Assembly: GCF_000611675.1 (NCBI RefSeq)
Contig: NZ_JATV01000009.1
Span: 62,001-126,000 of the forward strand
Reading direction: 5' to 3'
Length of the DNA stretch: 64,000 nucleotides
Origin: Flavobacterium succinicans LMG 10402
Lineage (GTDB): Bacteria; Bacteroidota; Bacteroidia; Flavobacteriales; Flavobacteriaceae
The position numbers and the translations under genes are program-made. The notes beneath the pieces were generated by a model. It searched no databases. It was not told the DNA's origin and was given only the letters and a program-made list of their open reading frames with translations. Below are positions 37,112-44,878 of the stretch, one piece after another (within the stretch, counting starts at the first letter, position 1; every line of letters starts with the position of its first letter).

Positions 37112-38032
37112 TTAATCTTCCGATAATGAAGTAAAACCAGTTTCATTTCGCTTTATTTCATATGGAGAAAAACCAAATCGTTTTTTAAAGGATTTTGAAA
37201 AATTAGGATAATCGTTAAAGCCATTCATCACCGATATATTTTTCAAAGGTATCGTAGTGTGTTCAATCATAAAATAAGCTCTTTTCAAACGCTCATCATT
37301 ATAAAATTGGTAAATACTGGTCTTAAAAAAATGACGAAAGCCATCTTTTAATTTATGTTCATTAGTACCAAATTCAGATGAAAGCACTTTTAGCGATGGA
37401 AGCGGTTCTTCAAGGTGTGCCAATATATAGTCATAAAGTTTCTGAATCAATAGTGCATCAGCTTTTCGAGTTTTAAAATATTTCTCGTTTTCATTTTCGT
37501 TCATCAAAGGACGATAAGAATCTTTGCGGGCAGGAGTAACAAAATTTAATATAATTTCAGAACTAATAACTAACCTTCCAATAGTACAGGAAACAGAAAC
37601 AGGCAAATGTTCATTAGGTGTAAAATCTAAAGCAATAGTTGTGGGCGATGAAACATTTGCATCGAGTACATCATGAAGTTGTTGCAAAGAAGCTGTAGTA
37701 ATAATGCCCGCCAAAGGCAGGTCTATCAATTCAGATTCCGAATAACCTAAAAAATAAGCAATTTCAGGAGTAAAGCTTTTGATAGAAAAAGAGGTATCCA
37801 AAACAAGTGTACTTTGAGCTATAAATTGAAGTTTTCTATGGGCATTAACATAGCCGACATTAAAAATCGACTCTTTCATTTCTTCTGCTACCATATTAAT
37901 TAAAACAACTAGCGTTTCCAATTCGTCCTCATTGGAGCTTAAGGGAATGCTACTGCTAAAATTGCCACGTGCCATCTCAAATAGCATTTGATGAATTGTA
38001 ACAATACGCTCTTCATTGTATGCTTTTTTCAT
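37112..38032 (-). CDS. PAS-containing AraC-family transcriptional regulator
   Basis: I use ATG 38032 (MKKAYNEERIV), giving 306 residues, over the upstream TTG. The N-terminal ~60 residues resemble a short helical linker (SNEDELETLVVLINMVAEEM). A PAS domain follows (about 75-155; LDTSFSIKSFTPEIAYFLGY). The AraC HTH pair is at the C terminus: LKVLSSEFGTNEHKLKDGFR and ISVMNGFNDYPNFSKSFKKR, ending FGFSPYEIKR. It probably senses a ligand through PAS and controls the divergent operons. Tandem direct repeats suited to an AraC protein lie at 38515-38591. Confidence 0.9.
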   Translation of the reverse strand: MKKAYNEERIVTIHQMLFEMARGNFSSSIPLSSNEDELETLVVLINMVAEEMKESIFNVGYVNAHRKLQFIAQSTLVLDTSFSIKSFTPEIAYFLGYSESELIDLPLAGIITTASLQQLHDVLDANVSSPTTIALDFTPNEHLPVSVSCTIGRLVISSEIILNFVTPARKDSYRPLMNENENEKYFKTRKADALLIQKLYDYILAHLEEPLPSLKVLSSEFGTNEHKLKDGFRHFFKTSIYQFYNDERLKRAYFMIEHTTIPLKNISVMNGFNDYPNFSKSFKKRFGFSPYEIKRNETGFTSLSED

Positions 38033-38071
38033 AAGATTCAATTCTTAATTCTTCCTTTTATAGACTAAATG

Positions 38072-38455
38072 CTAAACAAAACCTTTTAGATAAACCAAAG
38101 CGTCATCTTCTTTAGTGAAAATTTGCGTAGGTACAGAAGGCTTACTAATCTCTACATAAAAAGTGCTAATAATTAAGGAAACTTTTTCATGTACAATAAG
38201 AGCTACTGCTTGTGTCAATATAGAGCCCGATTGTGCCAAATGATCTCTTCCAGATTTCTCAGTGGCAACGATACCTCGAATATCACACAGAATAGGATAA
38301 GACCTTTCATTTTGAAAATGAATTCTATCAGTTACGACACATTGAGCTACCTTAAGATCAATAATCGTATTGGGTTTATATTCAAAGAAGAGAATGCCAT
38401 CGGCAATCCAAAATCGGGCATAGTCATTCTCATAAAAATCATGGGCTGCAATCAT
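38072..38455 (-). CDS. DUF7793/STAS-like small protein, 127 aa
   Basis: The product has an alternating beta/alpha pattern (WIADGILFFEYKPNTIIDLK; QNERSYPILCDIRGIVATEK; FTKEDDALVYLKGFV) like the SpoIIAA/STAS-type DUF7793 fold of Bacteroidota. It has no signal peptide, so it is cytoplasmic. It is the first gene of the minus-strand operon, 39 bases before the PAS-AraC gene. A partner-binding regulatory role for that regulator is inferred. No catalytic motif seen. Confidence 0.7.
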   Translation of the reverse strand: MIAAHDFYENDYARFWIADGILFFEYKPNTIIDLKVAQCVVTDRIHFQNERSYPILCDIRGIVATEKSGRDHLAQSGSILTQAVALIVHEKVSLIISTFYVEISKPSVPTQIFTKEDDALVYLKGFV

Positions 38456-38514
38456 GTTTTATGAATTTTAAAGTTATAATTTAACAAAAATATAAACATT
38501 TAATAATAATATGG

Positions 38515-38591
38515 TTGTCAATTTAGGATTATTTGTTGTATTTTATAGTGTTTGTTGTTAATTCGGGAATTTGACTTGTCAATTTGGGAGT
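38515..38591. promoter_or_regulatory. Three direct repeats in the divergent promoter region
   Basis: TTGTCAATTTAGGATT (38515-38530), TTGTTAATTCGGGAAT (38555-38570) and TTGTCAATTTGGGAGT (38576-38591) share TTGTYAATTYRGGA. Start-to-start spacings are 40 and 21 bases, close to four and two helical turns, so they lie on one face of the DNA. They sit between the DUF7793/AraC operon and the oxoamine synthase gene. Confidence 0.65.
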
Positions 38592-38676
38592 ATTGAAGAA
38601 GTAGTTGAAATAACTTTCATTTTTTTTATGAAATTTATAACTCTATTTTAAAATAACACCAAAAAAGAAGTAACCA

Positions 38677-41106
38677 ATGGCAAAAATTAGACACAATAAC
38701 TTTATCGATACTGTGGATGAAGTTTTTTCGGAAGCAAAGAAAGAAGGCATACTGCACTTATATGCAGAAGACAAGGTATTAACAGGCAGGACAATCCAAA
38801 TTAAAGGAAAAGAAATGTTTCATTTCGGAACAACTGGTTATCTGGGACTCGAACAGGACGACAGACTTAAGGAAGCTGCTATTCAATCCATACGTAATTA
38901 TGGTACGCAATTCCCCCTTTCAAAATCATATATTTCACATCCATTATATAGTGAATTGGAAAGTAAAATCGAACAAATGTATGGTATACCACCTATTATA
39001 ACCAAGAACAGTACATTGGGGCATTTAGCTATTATCCCAACGCTCATTAGAGATGAGGATGCAGTAATAATAGATCACCAGGTCCACTGGAGTGTGCAAA
39101 ATGCTTGTCAACTTTTAAAACTGCGAGGAATTCCGGTAGAAATGATCAGACACAGCAATTTGGATATGTTGGAAGATAAAATAAAACAACTAAGTACCAA
39201 GTGCAACAAAATCTGGTACATGGCTGATGGGGTATATTCCATGTTTGGGGATTATGCACCCATACCTGAATTATTGGCGTTAACCCAAAAGTATGCACAG
39301 CTAAACCTTTATTTTGATGATGTCCATGGAATGAGTTGGAAAGGCAAAAATGGAACTGGTTTTGTTTTTGACGCGATCAAAGAACTACCTGAAAATTGCA
39401 TTGTAGTGAGTACATTAAGTAAAACCTTTGGAGCCAGTGGGGCAACATTATTTTGCAAGAATCAAAAATTAAGAGACAAAATCAAAAATTTTGGAGGACC
39501 CTTAACTTTTTCCGCTCAGTTAGAACCAGCGTCTGTTGCAGCAGCAATTGCCTCTGCAGACATCCATTTATCTCCTGAAATACAATTGAAACAAAAAGAT
39601 TTGGCGGATAAAATTGCCCACTTCAATCAATTGTTGTCATTAGGAAACCTTCCAATAATTTCAAAAAATGATTCGCCAGTTTTCTTTTTAGGAATGGGTA
39701 CGCCCGCAACGGCTTACAACTTTTCGAAACGTTTATTCAAGGAAGGTTTTTTTCTAAACTTGGGGATTTATCCTGCTGTACCGATCAAGAATACCGGAAT
39801 TAGAATTACGCTATCCAGTCACAATAAGCAACAGGACATTACTGCCTTGGCCGAAGCGTTGGAATATCATTTTCCTAAAGCGTTGGAAGAAACAAATAAT
39901 AGTGAAAACAAAATCAGACAGGCTTTTGGAATAGACAGTAGAAAAACTGAAAAGATTTCGGAATCAAAAGAGCAGGAGCTTTTTATTGAAGAAAAAAACA
40001 CGATTCAGGATATCGAAAAATCAGAATGGAATCAATACATGGGAAAATATAATATTTTCGATTGGGAAGGACTGGTTTATTTAGAGAATACATTCAGCCA
40101 GCATCCAGACCCGACAAACCAATGGGATTTTTATTATTACACTATTAAAGATAATAAAGGTGATACAATACTTATGACCTTTTTTACTTATGCCCTTTGG
40201 AAAGACGATATGTTGGCAACTGAATCTGTCTCCATCCATTTGGAAGAAATTAGAAAAACCAATCCCTTATACCTCACTTCAAGAGTATTGAATATGGGGA
40301 CTCTATTTACTGAGGGAAAACACTGTTTTATCAATCAAGAACACCCTTTGGCAGAAAAGGCGTTGAAACTTCTTTTGGATAAATTAGAAGAAAAGTACAA
40401 TGCTTTAAACGCAGATATGTTAGTTTTAAGAGATTTCGAAAAAGACAATTGCTTCAACAAAACAATTGTAGATCAAGGATATTTTAAAATAGACATGCCT
40501 GAATCTTGTGTAGTTCAAAACCATGTTTGGCATAACTACGAAGAGTTTACAGAAACATTATCTCCGCGTTCCCGTAAACATTTTAGTAAAGAGATAGAAC
40601 CTTATGAAAAGTACTATGATGTTACAATAAAAGATAAATTGAGCAAATCAGAAATAGAAAGAGCATACCAACTATACCACAATGTAAAAGACAATAATTA
40701 CGCTATCAATACATTTAAATATTCTCAAGAAGTTTTCGAAAACATGAATGAAAGTCAAAACTGGGAGTTCATATTATTAGCATTGAAAACAGAAACAGAA
40801 AATCCATTTGTAGGAGTTATGTTTTGCTACAAAAATAATAATCACACCTATGTCCCGGAATTAATAGGGATGGACTATAAATGGGCTAAAGAATACCAAC
40901 TCTACAGGCAACTGTTATTTCAAACCATAAAAAGAGCTAATGAACTGCAGTTTCAAAAAATAGATTTTGGAGTATCAGCTTCCTTTGAAAAAAGAAAATT
41001 AGGAGCCCAAATAATTCCAAAAGTAGCCTATGTTCAGGCAAGAGACAATTACGCGATGGAAGTTATGAATACTTTGCAAAATGATTACAAATCAATTGCA
41101 AAATGA
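38677..41106 (+). CDS. Fused alpha-oxoamine synthase (PLP) / GNAT acyltransferase, 809 aa
   Basis: Residues 1 to about 415 are a class I/II PLP enzyme of the alpha-oxoamine synthase family (8-amino-7-oxononanoate synthase, KBL, serine palmitoyltransferase, CqsA). Landmarks are FGTTGYLGL, the PLP-binding DDVHGMSWKG (D214/H217) and the Schiff-base K249 in STLSKTFGASG. After a linker, residues about 440-805 form a GNAT-like acyltransferase half (VGVMFCYKNN; FQKIDFGVSASFEKRKLGAQ). Such enzymes join an amino acid and an acyl-CoA; the GNAT half could then acylate the amine. rteC overlaps its 3' end by 26 bases. Confidence 0.88.
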   Translation: MAKIRHNNFIDTVDEVFSEAKKEGILHLYAEDKVLTGRTIQIKGKEMFHFGTTGYLGLEQDDRLKEAAIQSIRNYGTQFPLSKSYISHPLYSELESKIEQMYGIPPIITKNSTLGHLAIIPTLIRDEDAVIIDHQVHWSVQNACQLLKLRGIPVEMIRHSNLDMLEDKIKQLSTKCNKIWYMADGVYSMFGDYAPIPELLALTQKYAQLNLYFDDVHGMSWKGKNGTGFVFDAIKELPENCIVVSTLSKTFGASGATLFCKNQKLRDKIKNFGGPLTFSAQLEPASVAAAIASADIHLSPEIQLKQKDLADKIAHFNQLLSLGNLPIISKNDSPVFFLGMGTPATAYNFSKRLFKEGFFLNLGIYPAVPIKNTGIRITLSSHNKQQDITALAEALEYHFPKALEETNNSENKIRQAFGIDSRKTEKISESKEQELFIEEKNTIQDIEKSEWNQYMGKYNIFDWEGLVYLENTFSQHPDPTNQWDFYYYTIKDNKGDTILMTFFTYALWKDDMLATESVSIHLEEIRKTNPLYLTSRVLNMGTLFTEGKHCFINQEHPLAEKALKLLLDKLEEKYNALNADMLVLRDFEKDNCFNKTIVDQGYFKIDMPESCVVQNHVWHNYEEFTETLSPRSRKHFSKEIEPYEKYYDVTIKDKLSKSEIERAYQLYHNVKDNNYAINTFKYSQEVFENMNESQNWEFILLALKTETENPFVGVMFCYKNNNHTYVPELIGMDYKWAKEYQLYRQLLFQTIKRANELQFQKIDFGVSASFEKRKLGAQIIPKVAYVQARDNYAMEVMNTLQNDYKSIAK

Positions 41107-41971
41107 CGAAGGCATATTGACAACTAATATTAAAAAGATGTTTGAAAAAGCAATTGAATCATTTAATACTGTCTGTAATGAAATTTTAGAGGCAAACGAA
41201 ACAATGCAAAATAAGGCTTGCAATGGAATTGTATTGTGTAATAAAACATTAACGAACTTAAAAGAGATAGTCGATAAAAATGACTTCAACACTGTTCCAG
41301 AGGAGATTGATTTTTTCAAAAACATCAAACCCGTTCCTATGAGTTTATTGATTTATTTCACCGAAGTACGCTCCTGTGAATTAAGAATGCCTAAGGCGGG
41401 CAACACTTATAAGGTCCAATTCCTCCAAAAAGAACTGCGAAAAATCAATAAGTTTTTTTACAGAAATGCCGATTTTGTGCATTATATGGAACAAGGATAC
41501 TGTTACCTAGACCATCAATTCTTTACCAGAAACCATCGGGATAATTTTCCTTTTACCCCCATGACAGATTACTACCAGTTTCCCGAATTTTCAACATCAC
41601 AAGACATGCTTTGGGCAAAAGTAAAGGCAATGTACCGATTCATTCACTACATCCGGCAAGCACTAAAAAGACTAAAAGTCGATGATTCCGAAATATTTGA
41701 AGAAAAAAAACACAAAGTATTGGTATGGACAGGGCCAAAAACAGCTTTAACAGAATTGATTTATGCATTGTTTTCTAATGGGACAATCAATCATGGTGCT
41801 GCAGATATTAATAGTATAACAGCATCCTTTGAAGATTTTTTCAACATCAAACTAGATAACATCTATAAAACCTATACCGAAATCAAAGCCCGTAAAAGCA
41901 GTAAGACAAAATTTCTAGAAGAATTAACGTTAAACTTACAGCAAAAAATGTCGAGAGAAGACCAAGAGTAA
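41081..41971 (+). CDS. rteC: RteC-family ICE excision regulator
   Basis: 296 residues. The start at ATG 41081 lies inside the previous gene; MFEKAIESF at 41138 is an alternative. The RteC region includes SLLIYFTEVRSCELRMPKAG (about 86-105), then FLQKELRKINKFFYRNADFVHYMEQG and VLVWTGPKTALTELIYALF near 215-235. In CTnDOT, RteC activates the xis2c promoter and so starts excision. The HTH, DUF3945 and topoisomerase genes downstream parallel that operon. The overlap with the oxoamine synthase suggests coupled expression. Confidence 0.92.
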   Translation: MITNQLQNDEGILTTNIKKMFEKAIESFNTVCNEILEANETMQNKACNGIVLCNKTLTNLKEIVDKNDFNTVPEEIDFFKNIKPVPMSLLIYFTEVRSCELRMPKAGNTYKVQFLQKELRKINKFFYRNADFVHYMEQGYCYLDHQFFTRNHRDNFPFTPMTDYYQFPEFSTSQDMLWAKVKAMYRFIHYIRQALKRLKVDDSEIFEEKKHKVLVWTGPKTALTELIYALFSNGTINHGAADINSITASFEDFFNIKLDNIYKTYTEIKARKSSKTKFLEELTLNLQQKMSREDQE

Positions 41972-41993
41972 AGTCGTAACTACGAAAGCACAC

Positions 41994-42034
41994 AAGCAGT
42001 AAATCCATATTTAAAAGGATATACTGCTTTTTTT
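41994..42034 (+). terminator. Rho-independent terminator after rteC
   Basis: AAGCAGTAAATCC (41994-42006) and GGATATACTGCTT (42017-42029) pair with one mismatch region, followed by a long T run (to 42034). Confidence 0.75.
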
Positions 42035-42073
42035 ATGCTAGAACTAATCAAAGAATAATTCCTAGTAAAAATT

Positions 42074-42379
42074 AAGGTTTTTACGAATTTTAAATGTTAA
42101 TTTTTTTCGTACTACGAAAGCCATTGGGATAAAATCCAATAAATGCCACTAAATAGACTAATCAATATCGATCTAAAACAGAAATCATCACTGTATTCAT
42201 CTTTTATGACAGAATCACTCAAATAATTGAGGCCTAAAAAGAGAATATTTTAAATCGAATAAGAAATCATCATTTTTTAGAGAATTATTTTCCAATAAAA
42301 CCAAGGCTTTAAGAATTTTAAATGTTAAATTTTTTCCGTACTACGAAAGCCATTGGGATAAAATCCAACAAAAGCTACT
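42074..42379. repeat. Pair of long direct repeats with a 32-bp identical core, upstream of the HTH gene
   Basis: The cores 42108-42139 and 42337-42368 are identical over 32 bases, starting CGTACTACGAAAGCCATTGG. The surrounding ~35 bases on each side also match with few changes (42074-42150; 42303-42379). A third, partial copy (CGTAACTACGAAAGC) lies at 41975-41989. Each core ends in the imperfect palindrome TTGGGATAAAATCCAA. They sit between rteC and the excisionase-like gene, where RteC would be expected to bind. Confidence 0.8.
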
Positions 42380-42461
42380 GAATTTTGTAAAAGCATATTA
42401 AACAGTACCTCGTATCTGGAAGAATTGCTACATACTGCGTATTGAACCTAAATTTTTGATT

Positions 42462-42770
42462 ATGAATATTGACAGAATGGAATTTATGGCTTGGATGGAA
42501 CGAATAATGGAGAGGTTCGACATCCTTATGGAATTGGTAAGCGGGGCTAAAAATCAAAGTACTATTATTGATGGAGAAGAGCTACTGGACAATCAGGATA
42601 TTTTGCAAATGTTGAAGATAAGTACACGATCCCTACAGCGCTATCGTTCCTCCGGCAAGCTTCCCTATTATACAATCAGCGGAAAAATTTATTACAAACT
42701 GTCAGATGTGCACCAATTCATCAGAGAAAGTTTTACCACTTCCATGCCTAAAGTAAAAGTCAACGGGTGA
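42462..42770 (+). CDS. Excisionase-like HTH protein (Xis2d type), 102 aa
   Basis: I use ATG 42462 (MNIDRMEFMAW), not the TTG two codons earlier. An N-terminal helix is followed by the MerR/excisionase HTH (about 40-90): LLDNQDILQMLKISTRSLQR, YRSSGKLPYYTISGKIYYKL and SDVHQFIRESF. Its position right after rteC and before topoisomerase III matches the xis2c/xis2d genes of CTnDOT, which direct excision. The HTH at 9816 is a related fold near the presumed element end. Confidence 0.85.
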   Translation: MNIDRMEFMAWMERIMERFDILMELVSGAKNQSTIIDGEELLDNQDILQMLKISTRSLQRYRSSGKLPYYTISGKIYYKLSDVHQFIRESFTTSMPKVKVNG

Positions 42771-42853
42771 CAAATAGTGCCAATAAATGACAATTGGTAC
42801 AAAACAGTGGAAGCTTCTTTTACTTTCGATATCGAACTTAAATATTTCAAATT

Positions 42854-44305
42854 ATGAGCGAACAAACTTTAGATAAACCGCAATCTCCCGAACAACTATC
42901 GGACATATTATTGGTGCTGGATAAAGAGAAAAAGAAAATTCAGGCTGTAAAGGGAATCGATGAAAATGGCAAGCTGGAAACCGTTGACCCTACAAAGAAG
43001 AACCAGAACCAGTTTATGCGGGTTGATAAGCAGGGTGATTTCTTTTCCAACTTCTTCTCTAATTTCTTCAGTCAGTTGAAGAACCCTACCAATTTTTCAT
43101 TTTTCAAAGTTCCTGAACCATTGGTTATTAATATGGCAAAAGAAATGCAAAAACAGATAGAGCACCCAACTTCTGAAGGAGAACAACTAATGAAGCAATA
43201 CGAAGTAAAATCGGAACTAGATAAAAATAATAAACAAGAAAATAAAAATAGTATGGAAACAAAACAGACAACATCGGAAACTAGCGAGTACCGCTATAAA
43301 CCGGAACAGATTGATTGGGAAACTATGAACAATCTCGGACTGAACAAAGAAAAACTTGAAAAGATGAACCTCCTTGATCCTTTACTGAAAGGTTTTAAAA
43401 CCAATGAGCTTGTGCCTGTAAGCCTTAATCTCGGCACAGCCGTTACCCGTATGGATGCACGGCTCTCTCTGCAACAAAATGATGAAGGGGCGGTTGTGGT
43501 TGCCATTCATGGTATCCGCAAAGAACCTAACCTGAATTTTCCTTTTTTCGGTCACGAGTTCACTAAGGAAGATAAAGACAACCTGCTTCAGGCAGGCAAT
43601 ATGGGTCGTGTAGTCAATCTGACCAATCCAAAAACGAATGAGAGCATTCCATCCATTGTCAGCGTGGACAGGCTTACCAATGAGCTTGTTGCACTGCGAA
43701 CAGACAAAATCAAAATCCCTGATGAGATCAAAGGCGTGAAACTAGATGATGTACAAAAGCAAATCCTAATGGAAGGCAAACCACTTTATTTAGAAGGAAT
43801 GACTTCCAAAAAAGGAACTGCGTTTGATGCAACCGTACAATTCAATGCCGATAAACGTTTTGTAGAGTTCCTGTTTGACAGGGGTAACTCCAATAAGCAG
43901 ATGCAAGGTAATCAGCAAGCCCAATCGCAGGAAGTTCCGAAAACCTTTAGGGACAAAGAGCTGGATAAGGAGCAATATCAGAAATTCAAAGACGGACAAA
44001 CTGTTTATGTCAGCGGATTGGTAGATAAGAAAGGTAAGGAATATAATGGTTACATCACCTTTAACAAGGAAACCAATAAAACAGATTTCTCTTTTCAAAA
44101 TCCGAATAAGGTTAAAGAACAGACGAAACCCTCAGAAGCATACAAAACACAAACAGCTGTTAATTCAGAAGGTAAAACCAATGAAGCAACCAAGAATATC
44201 AAAGAGCCTTTGAAATCAGGCCAAAAAAATCCCGACAGTAAGGAACAGCAGGAACAACAAGAAGCAGCTCAAGCACCTGCTAAATCCAAAGGGCGTAAAA
44301 TGTAA
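42854..44305 (+). CDS. DUF3945 family ICE protein, 483 aa
   Basis: The N-terminal region (about 10-105) contains DILLVLDKEKKKIQAVKGID and the Phe-rich FFSNFFSNFFSQLKNPTNFS. A central DUF4099-like part follows (YRYKPEQIDWETMNNLG). Then come two DUF3945 repeats: QILMEGKPLYLEGMTSKKGT (about 298-345) and KFKDGQTVYVSGLVDKKGKE (about 380-425). The tail is Gln/Lys-rich and ends KSKGRKM. These repeats resemble the C-terminal repeat of the topoisomerase encoded downstream. Function unknown; the family is standard in Bacteroidetes ICEs. A role as a topoisomerase partner is inferred. Confidence 0.88.
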   Translation: MSEQTLDKPQSPEQLSDILLVLDKEKKKIQAVKGIDENGKLETVDPTKKNQNQFMRVDKQGDFFSNFFSNFFSQLKNPTNFSFFKVPEPLVINMAKEMQKQIEHPTSEGEQLMKQYEVKSELDKNNKQENKNSMETKQTTSETSEYRYKPEQIDWETMNNLGLNKEKLEKMNLLDPLLKGFKTNELVPVSLNLGTAVTRMDARLSLQQNDEGAVVVAIHGIRKEPNLNFPFFGHEFTKEDKDNLLQAGNMGRVVNLTNPKTNESIPSIVSVDRLTNELVALRTDKIKIPDEIKGVKLDDVQKQILMEGKPLYLEGMTSKKGTAFDATVQFNADKRFVEFLFDRGNSNKQMQGNQQAQSQEVPKTFRDKELDKEQYQKFKDGQTVYVSGLVDKKGKEYNGYITFNKETNKTDFSFQNPNKVKEQTKPSEAYKTQTAVNSEGKTNEATKNIKEPLKSGQKNPDSKEQQEQQEAAQAPAKSKGRKM

Positions 44306-44373
44306 TTACCTAAATACATTCGTTGCGAAAAACTCTGGACTATGTTACTTAATAAACTTAAAAAGCATTGATT

Positions 44374-44817
44374 ATGAATAAACTAATGATAGATGGACAA
44401 CAATCTGTGGAAAAAAACTCTAAGCTACTATTATTAGTAGATATGGATAAAGTAGATAAGATAGTACTCGGAATGAAGGGAGTTGGAAAATATGATGAAT
44501 ATGAAACGGCAGAAGTAAAAATGGAAAATCATAGAGAGTTTAAAAGGTTTGATAAGAATGATAATTTTCTTCTCTACTTTCTTATGGATTTTTTTGCAAA
44601 TATGCATAATCCAACACGTTATAAACTTTTCATTGTGCCAGAATCAAAAGCAGTTGAATTAGCAAAGGAAATTCAAATTATTATCAATAATCCTTACAAG
44701 GAAGGTGGATTATTGTTGAAGAAATATGAGTTACAGTCAGAACAATTACAAAAGCAATTGCTGTCTGAACAGGAAAAGCTACAGACACCAATGAAATCAA
44801 GTGGAAGAAAAATATAG
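44374..44817 (+). CDS. Truncated paralogue of the DUF3945 protein, 147 aa
   Basis: I use ATG 44374 (MNKLMIDGQQ). Residues about 15-105 mirror the N-terminal region of the preceding gene product (LLLLVDMDKVDKIVLGMKGV; FLLYFLMDFFANMHNPTRYK; IINNPYKEGGLLLKKYELQS). The C terminus ends KSSGRKI, like KSKGRKM of the longer protein. The DUF4099 and repeat portions are absent. It looks like a tandem duplication followed by internal deletion, kept as an intact short gene. Probably co-expressed with its neighbours. Confidence 0.8.
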   Translation: MNKLMIDGQQSVEKNSKLLLLVDMDKVDKIVLGMKGVGKYDEYETAEVKMENHREFKRFDKNDNFLLYFLMDFFANMHNPTRYKLFIVPESKAVELAKEIQIIINNPYKEGGLLLKKYELQSEQLQKQLLSEQEKLQTPMKSSGRKI

Positions 44818-44878
44818 TCACTTGAAATTTAAAAATGGCAAAGGTATTTTATGTGACAAATAGAATAAAAAGATACAT

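Larger units (their letters stand above)
41972..42461. other. rteC-to-HTH regulatory spacer
   Basis: This 490-base gap has no gene. It holds the rteC terminator, the direct repeats and about 80 bases of leader before ATG 42462. Confidence 0.6.

Noticed and set aside
41975..42368. A CRISPR array (ACTACGAAAGC repeated)
   Set aside because: Only two full copies and one partial copy, with unequal long spacers and no cas genes.
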